64,000 nucleotides of DNA from Fibrivirga algicola. Lineage in GTDB: Bacteria; Bacteroidota; Bacteroidia; Cytophagales; Spirosomataceae. The position numbers and the translations under genes are program-made. The stretch lies in contig NZ_WAEL01000001.1 of the NCBI RefSeq assembly GCF_011742925.1, forward strand, positions 372,001 through 436,000, written 5' to 3'. Shown piece by piece: positions 61,392 through 64,000 of the stretch (positions are counted from its first letter, which is position 1; every line of letters starts with the position of its first letter). Below the pieces are notes generated by a model. It did not search any database. It saw only the letters and a program-made list of their open reading frames with translations, and was not told the DNA's origin.

Positions 61392-61534
61392 ACGTCTTGA
61401 AAGTCATTATCTGTAAAGTGCTACGTCTCGAAGGTCGTTTTCTTTGGCGTGCCAATTGCTGCGTATGGACGATGCTCTACTAATTATGCAGTCACCTAAA
61501 ACGGCATACCAGACGTTGTACTTCGAACGCTGGA
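61392..61534. repeat. Degenerate palindrome between the two M16 genes
   Basis: Left words CGTCTTGAAAGTCA and CGTCTCGAAGGTCG (61393-61437) are partly mirrored by ACCAGACGTTGTACTTCGAACG (about 61507-61529); about 19 of 26 match in the best-paired stretch. It starts 9 nt before the non-catalytic M16 gene start and ends at the stop of the catalytic one. Confidence 0.5.
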
Positions 61535-61535
61535 C

Positions 61536-62957
61536 TTATTTTTTGGGCAGGTAATACAACACCACACGATTCTCGGGCCGCAGGTACTGATTGGCTACCC
61601 GGCGCAGGTCTTCTTTGGTCACTTTGTTGTACCGGTCAATTTCCGTGTTGATCAGGTTGGCATCGCCGTAATACATTTTATAGTTGGCGAGGTTTTCGGC
61701 CACCCCAAAAATGCGGGCATTCTGACTCACGAAATTGGTCTCGATCTGGTTCTTGACTTTCGTCAGTTCAGCGTCGGTAACGAGTTCTTTCTTCACCCGG
61801 TCGATTTCAGCGTTTACGGCCGTTTCGAGGTCTTTCGGATTAACCCCCTGGTTGGCAATCGAGTACGTCAGGAATAAGCCCGCGTCTTCATTCGATACGG
61901 GGAAGGCGGCAGCCTGTACGGCTTTCTGCTGCTTATCAACGATCTCTTTGTTCATCCGTGAGCTTTCGCCCCCGGCCAGAATCGTCTGCAATACTTCAAC
62001 GGCGTATGAATCGGGAGTGCCCTGCGCAGGAATGTGGTACGCCTGCACTACGGCTGGCAGCGTAATGTTGTCGTAGATAGTGTCGCGTACCTCTTTCGTC
62101 TGGGCCGGCTCTTTGATCGTTGGACGATAGATAGCCTTGGTGCCTTTCGGAATTTCGGCGAAGTACTTTGTTACCAGTGCTTTGGCCTGCTCAGGCTCAA
62201 TGTCGCCGGCAATCGACAGAATGGCGTTGTTGGGTACGTAGAAGTCCTTATAGAATTGGCGGAACTCATCGATTGTGGCGGCGTTCAGGTGTTCGAGCGA
62301 ACCGATAGGCGCCCACTGGTAAGGATGTTTCGTGTACGCATGTTTCAGTACCTCGGTGAAGATCGAGCCGTAGGGCTGGTTGTCGATCCGCTGGCGTTTT
62401 TCTTCCTTGACAACTTCGCGCTGTGTCTCAACCCCTTTCTGATCGATTTTAGCGTGCAGCAACCGCTCTGACTCGAGGTACAGGCCCAACTCCAGTTTGT
62501 TGGAGGGCATTACCTCGTAGTAGAACGTACGGTCCTGGCTGGTGTTGGCGTTCAATTGACCACCGTTCCCTTTGACGATCTTCATGTATTCGCCCCGCTT
62601 GATGTTCTCGGACCCTTCGAACAGCAGGTGCTCAAAGAAATGAGCGAAACCAGTACGGGTTGTCTGTTCATTTTTAGACCCCACATGGTACATCATGGTT
62701 ACAGCCACCAGTGGCGTGCTGTTATCCTGATGCAGAATAACATGGAGCCCATTGGGTAGGTCAAATTCCGTAAACTTAATGCGGGCTCCAGTAGCTGCCG
62801 CCGCGGCGGATGTTACACCAGTAGATGCTGCGGCATTGGCGGCACCAGCCTTGACAGCGGCCTGTGCGGGCGAGGGTTTTGCCGCTTTCTTCGACTGGGC
62901 CGGGGCCTGAACAGAGAGGCATGCACCAGCGGCCAGCAGCCATAAGGTTCGTTTCAT
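61536..62957 (-). CDS. M16-family zinc peptidase, catalytic subunit
   Basis: The 473-residue protein begins with a leader (MKRTLWLLAAGACLSVQAPA, then Q) and an Ala-rich linker (25-60). The zinc motif is in RTGFAHFFEHLLFEG (HxxEH), with the downstream Glu in VKEEKRQRIDNQPYG. The C-terminal half ends LRPENRVVLYYLPKK. In this family two subunits or two halves form the clam-shell, so this and the inactive partner 152 nt downstream likely work together. Exported; probably degrades peptides in the periplasm or matures surface proteins. Confidence 0.92.
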   Translation of the reverse strand: MKRTLWLLAAGACLSVQAPAQSKKAAKPSPAQAAVKAGAANAAASTGVTSAAAAATGARIKFTEFDLPNGLHVILHQDNSTPLVAVTMMYHVGSKNEQTTRTGFAHFFEHLLFEGSENIKRGEYMKIVKGNGGQLNANTSQDRTFYYEVMPSNKLELGLYLESERLLHAKIDQKGVETQREVVKEEKRQRIDNQPYGSIFTEVLKHAYTKHPYQWAPIGSLEHLNAATIDEFRQFYKDFYVPNNAILSIAGDIEPEQAKALVTKYFAEIPKGTKAIYRPTIKEPAQTKEVRDTIYDNITLPAVVQAYHIPAQGTPDSYAVEVLQTILAGGESSRMNKEIVDKQQKAVQAAAFPVSNEDAGLFLTYSIANQGVNPKDLETAVNAEIDRVKKELVTDAELTKVKNQIETNFVSQNARIFGVAENLANYKMYYGDANLINTEIDRYNKVTKEDLRRVANQYLRPENRVVLYYLPKK

Positions 62958-63013
62958 AGATAATGGCTTTTCAGTTATTGATTCGAGTTGCCGGTTGGCA
63001 GACTATAAAAATA

Positions 63014-63048
63014 AAACCCAGATGTCACTTAGCGCAACGTCTGGGTTT
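63014..63048 (-). terminator. Terminator of nhaD
   Basis: AAACCCAGATGT pairs with ACGTCTGGGTTT (one G-U) around an 11-nt loop; on the minus strand it is followed by TTATTTTTA. It lies 58 nt past the nhaD stop. Confidence 0.75.
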
Positions 63049-63105
63049 AAGGATTACATGAAAGGAAACCAAAGCCAGTTGAACGGTCAGTTACCCTCAA
63101 CGTTG

Positions 63106-64000
63106 TTAGTTGAACAGCGCCATTTGGGCCAGGTACGTACCGGCCCCGGCAAGGTAACCTAGTAGGGCCAGCCAACTGATTTTTCGAAGATACCAGCCAA
63201 ATTCCAGCTTTTCCATCCCCATAACAGCCACCCCGGCCGCCGAACCAATAACCAGCACACTGCCACCTGTGCCAGCGCAGTAGGCCAGAAATTCCCACAG
63301 TTTATTATCGGTTGGGTACGTTTGCAGGTCATACATTCCCATGGTGGCCGCTACAATGGGTACGTTGTCGACCACGGCCGAAACCAGACCGATCAACAGC
63401 ACAATAACGTCCAGATTCCCCACCGATTCGTTTAGGTACGTTGCCATAGCACGCAGGCCACCCGTGGCTTCCAGCGCGCCAACGGCCAGCAGAATACCCA
63501 GGAAAAACAAGACGCTCGGCGTATCAATGTTTTGCAGCGCATAGGCCGGTGTCAACGGCTCGCGGGCGGCTTCATCTTTGTCTTTATGAATAATCTCCGA
63601 AGCCAGCCAGATAACACCCAGAGCCAGCATGACGCCCATGTAGGGCGGCAAGCCGGTCAGGGTTTTGAAAATGGGTACGAATAGCATGCCGCCGAGCCCA
63701 ATCGACAACATCAGACGGCGGTCGCGGCGGGCAATCTGATTAACATAGGGGCGGCTGGCCCCATCTTCGTCGGACGTGGCGACAAATGAGGTGCTGCCTG
63801 CCGGATAGCGAAAAGTTACGATCAGGAGTGGTACCAACAAAGCGACCGAACTGGGGAGCAATACAGTCTTGATGATGTTGGCCGTGGTGATCTGACCGCC
63901 AATCCAGAGCATGGTCGTCGTTACATCACCAATGGGTGACCAGGCTCCCCCGGCGTTGCAGGCAATGATGGTCATGCCGGCCATCAAGCGCCGCTGGTCG
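63106..64000 (-). CDS. nhaD: NhaD-type Na+/H+ antiporter, N-terminus beyond the window
   Basis: Only the last 298 codons are inside the window; the frame is open past 64000 without a start. The visible part begins DQRRLMAGMTIIACNAGGAWSPIGDVTTTMLWI, a hallmark of NhaD, and includes membrane helices and GLVSAVVDNVPIVAATMG, with Asp and Asn in the middle of a helix, and a C-terminal YLRKISWLALLGYLAGAGTYLAQ. It exchanges Na+ (or Li+) for H+ across the inner membrane. A terminator follows. Confidence 0.93.
   Translation of the reverse strand, partial: DQRRLMAGMTIIACNAGGAWSPIGDVTTTMLWIGGQITTANIIKTVLLPSSVALLVPLLIVTFRYPAGSTSFVATSDEDGASRPYVNQIARRDRRLMLSIGLGGMLFVPIFKTLTGLPPYMGVMLALGVIWLASEIIHKDKDEAAREPLTPAYALQNIDTPSVLFFLGILLAVGALEATGGLRAMATYLNESVGNLDVIVLLIGLVSAVVDNVPIVAATMGMYDLQTYPTDNKLWEFLAYCAGTGGSVLVIGSAAGVAVMGMEKLEFGWYLRKISWLALLGYLAGAGTYLAQMALFN

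Noticed and set aside
1-64000. CRISPR arrays, rRNA operons, prophage modules or intact insertion sequences
   Set aside because: No regularly spaced direct repeats of CRISPR size, no rRNA sequence, no transposase or phage structural gene was found; the only mobile-element hints are at the left end.

Overview
The window looks like chromosome from a Bacteroidota member of the Cytophagales, most like Spirosoma and its relatives. This is inferred from gene content and style: two subtilisin-type proteases with type IX secretion tails, several PorT-like outer-membrane barrels, a PUR-type nucleic-acid-binding protein, a DUF5606 protein, a SusD-free scavenging repertoire (GH9 cellulase, NagZ fused to a beta-lactamase-like domain), -7 boxes of the TAnnTTTG type, and start codons with little Shine-Dalgarno. 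Coding DNA is near 50% GC, apart from a visibly AT-rich patch at the left end and another around 33.5-35 kb.

Layout. 1-2.9 kb is accessory: a small secreted Ser/Thr/Tyr-rich protein, an AT-rich HEPN-type gene, two halves of a tRNA-like sequence in permuted order, and a frameshifted zinc-ribbon/HTH (excisionase-like) gene preceded by five TGTCA repeats spaced exactly 10 bp. 2.9-11.8 kb holds mnmE, an MpaB-family oxygenase, a PhnP-like hydrolase, a CheY-like receiver, a WapI-type immunity protein, and a large hybrid histidine kinase behind an alkyltransferase-like DNA repair gene. 11.9-19 kb has a GH9 glycosidase, a Gdx/SugE transporter and the NagZ fusion. 19.2-25.5 kb has an ECF sigma/anti-sigma pair, an acyl-CoA dehydrogenase, two tandem outer-membrane proteins, a TetR regulator and ychF. 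25.7-38 kb has a PUR protein, an RlpA-like protein, a DUF58 protein, an M20 amidohydrolase, icd, small secreted proteins, a TPR protein and an epimerase. 38-45 kb has metG, rsmA, a vanadium-haloperoxidase-like lipoprotein, mtgA and hemW. 45-54 kb has two T9SS serine proteases and a beta-propeller lipoprotein. 54-64 kb has pfkA, DUF5606, engB, a ThiF-rhodanese protein, an amidase, a catalytic/non-catalytic M16 pair and a truncated nhaD.

Most genes are housekeeping (tRNA modification and charging, ribosome assembly, glycolysis and TCA, peptidoglycan turnover) mixed with envelope and secretion functions.

The most unusual signal is in the spacers. Many intergenic gaps are filled almost edge to edge by long inverted repeats. 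One class has arms built of exact 7-nt units: (GTTTNNN)3-4, then GTTGC, then GYTGC. Members fill the gaps in front of mnmE, the PhnP-like gene, tetR and metG, ending 7-10 nt before the start codon; related members lie elsewhere. A second class uses AGTCTGGAAAGTC-like words, a third CACAGAG-like words, and several others are perfect 22-34 bp stems. A second whole-window signal is strong over-representation of GGTACGT/ACGTACC.
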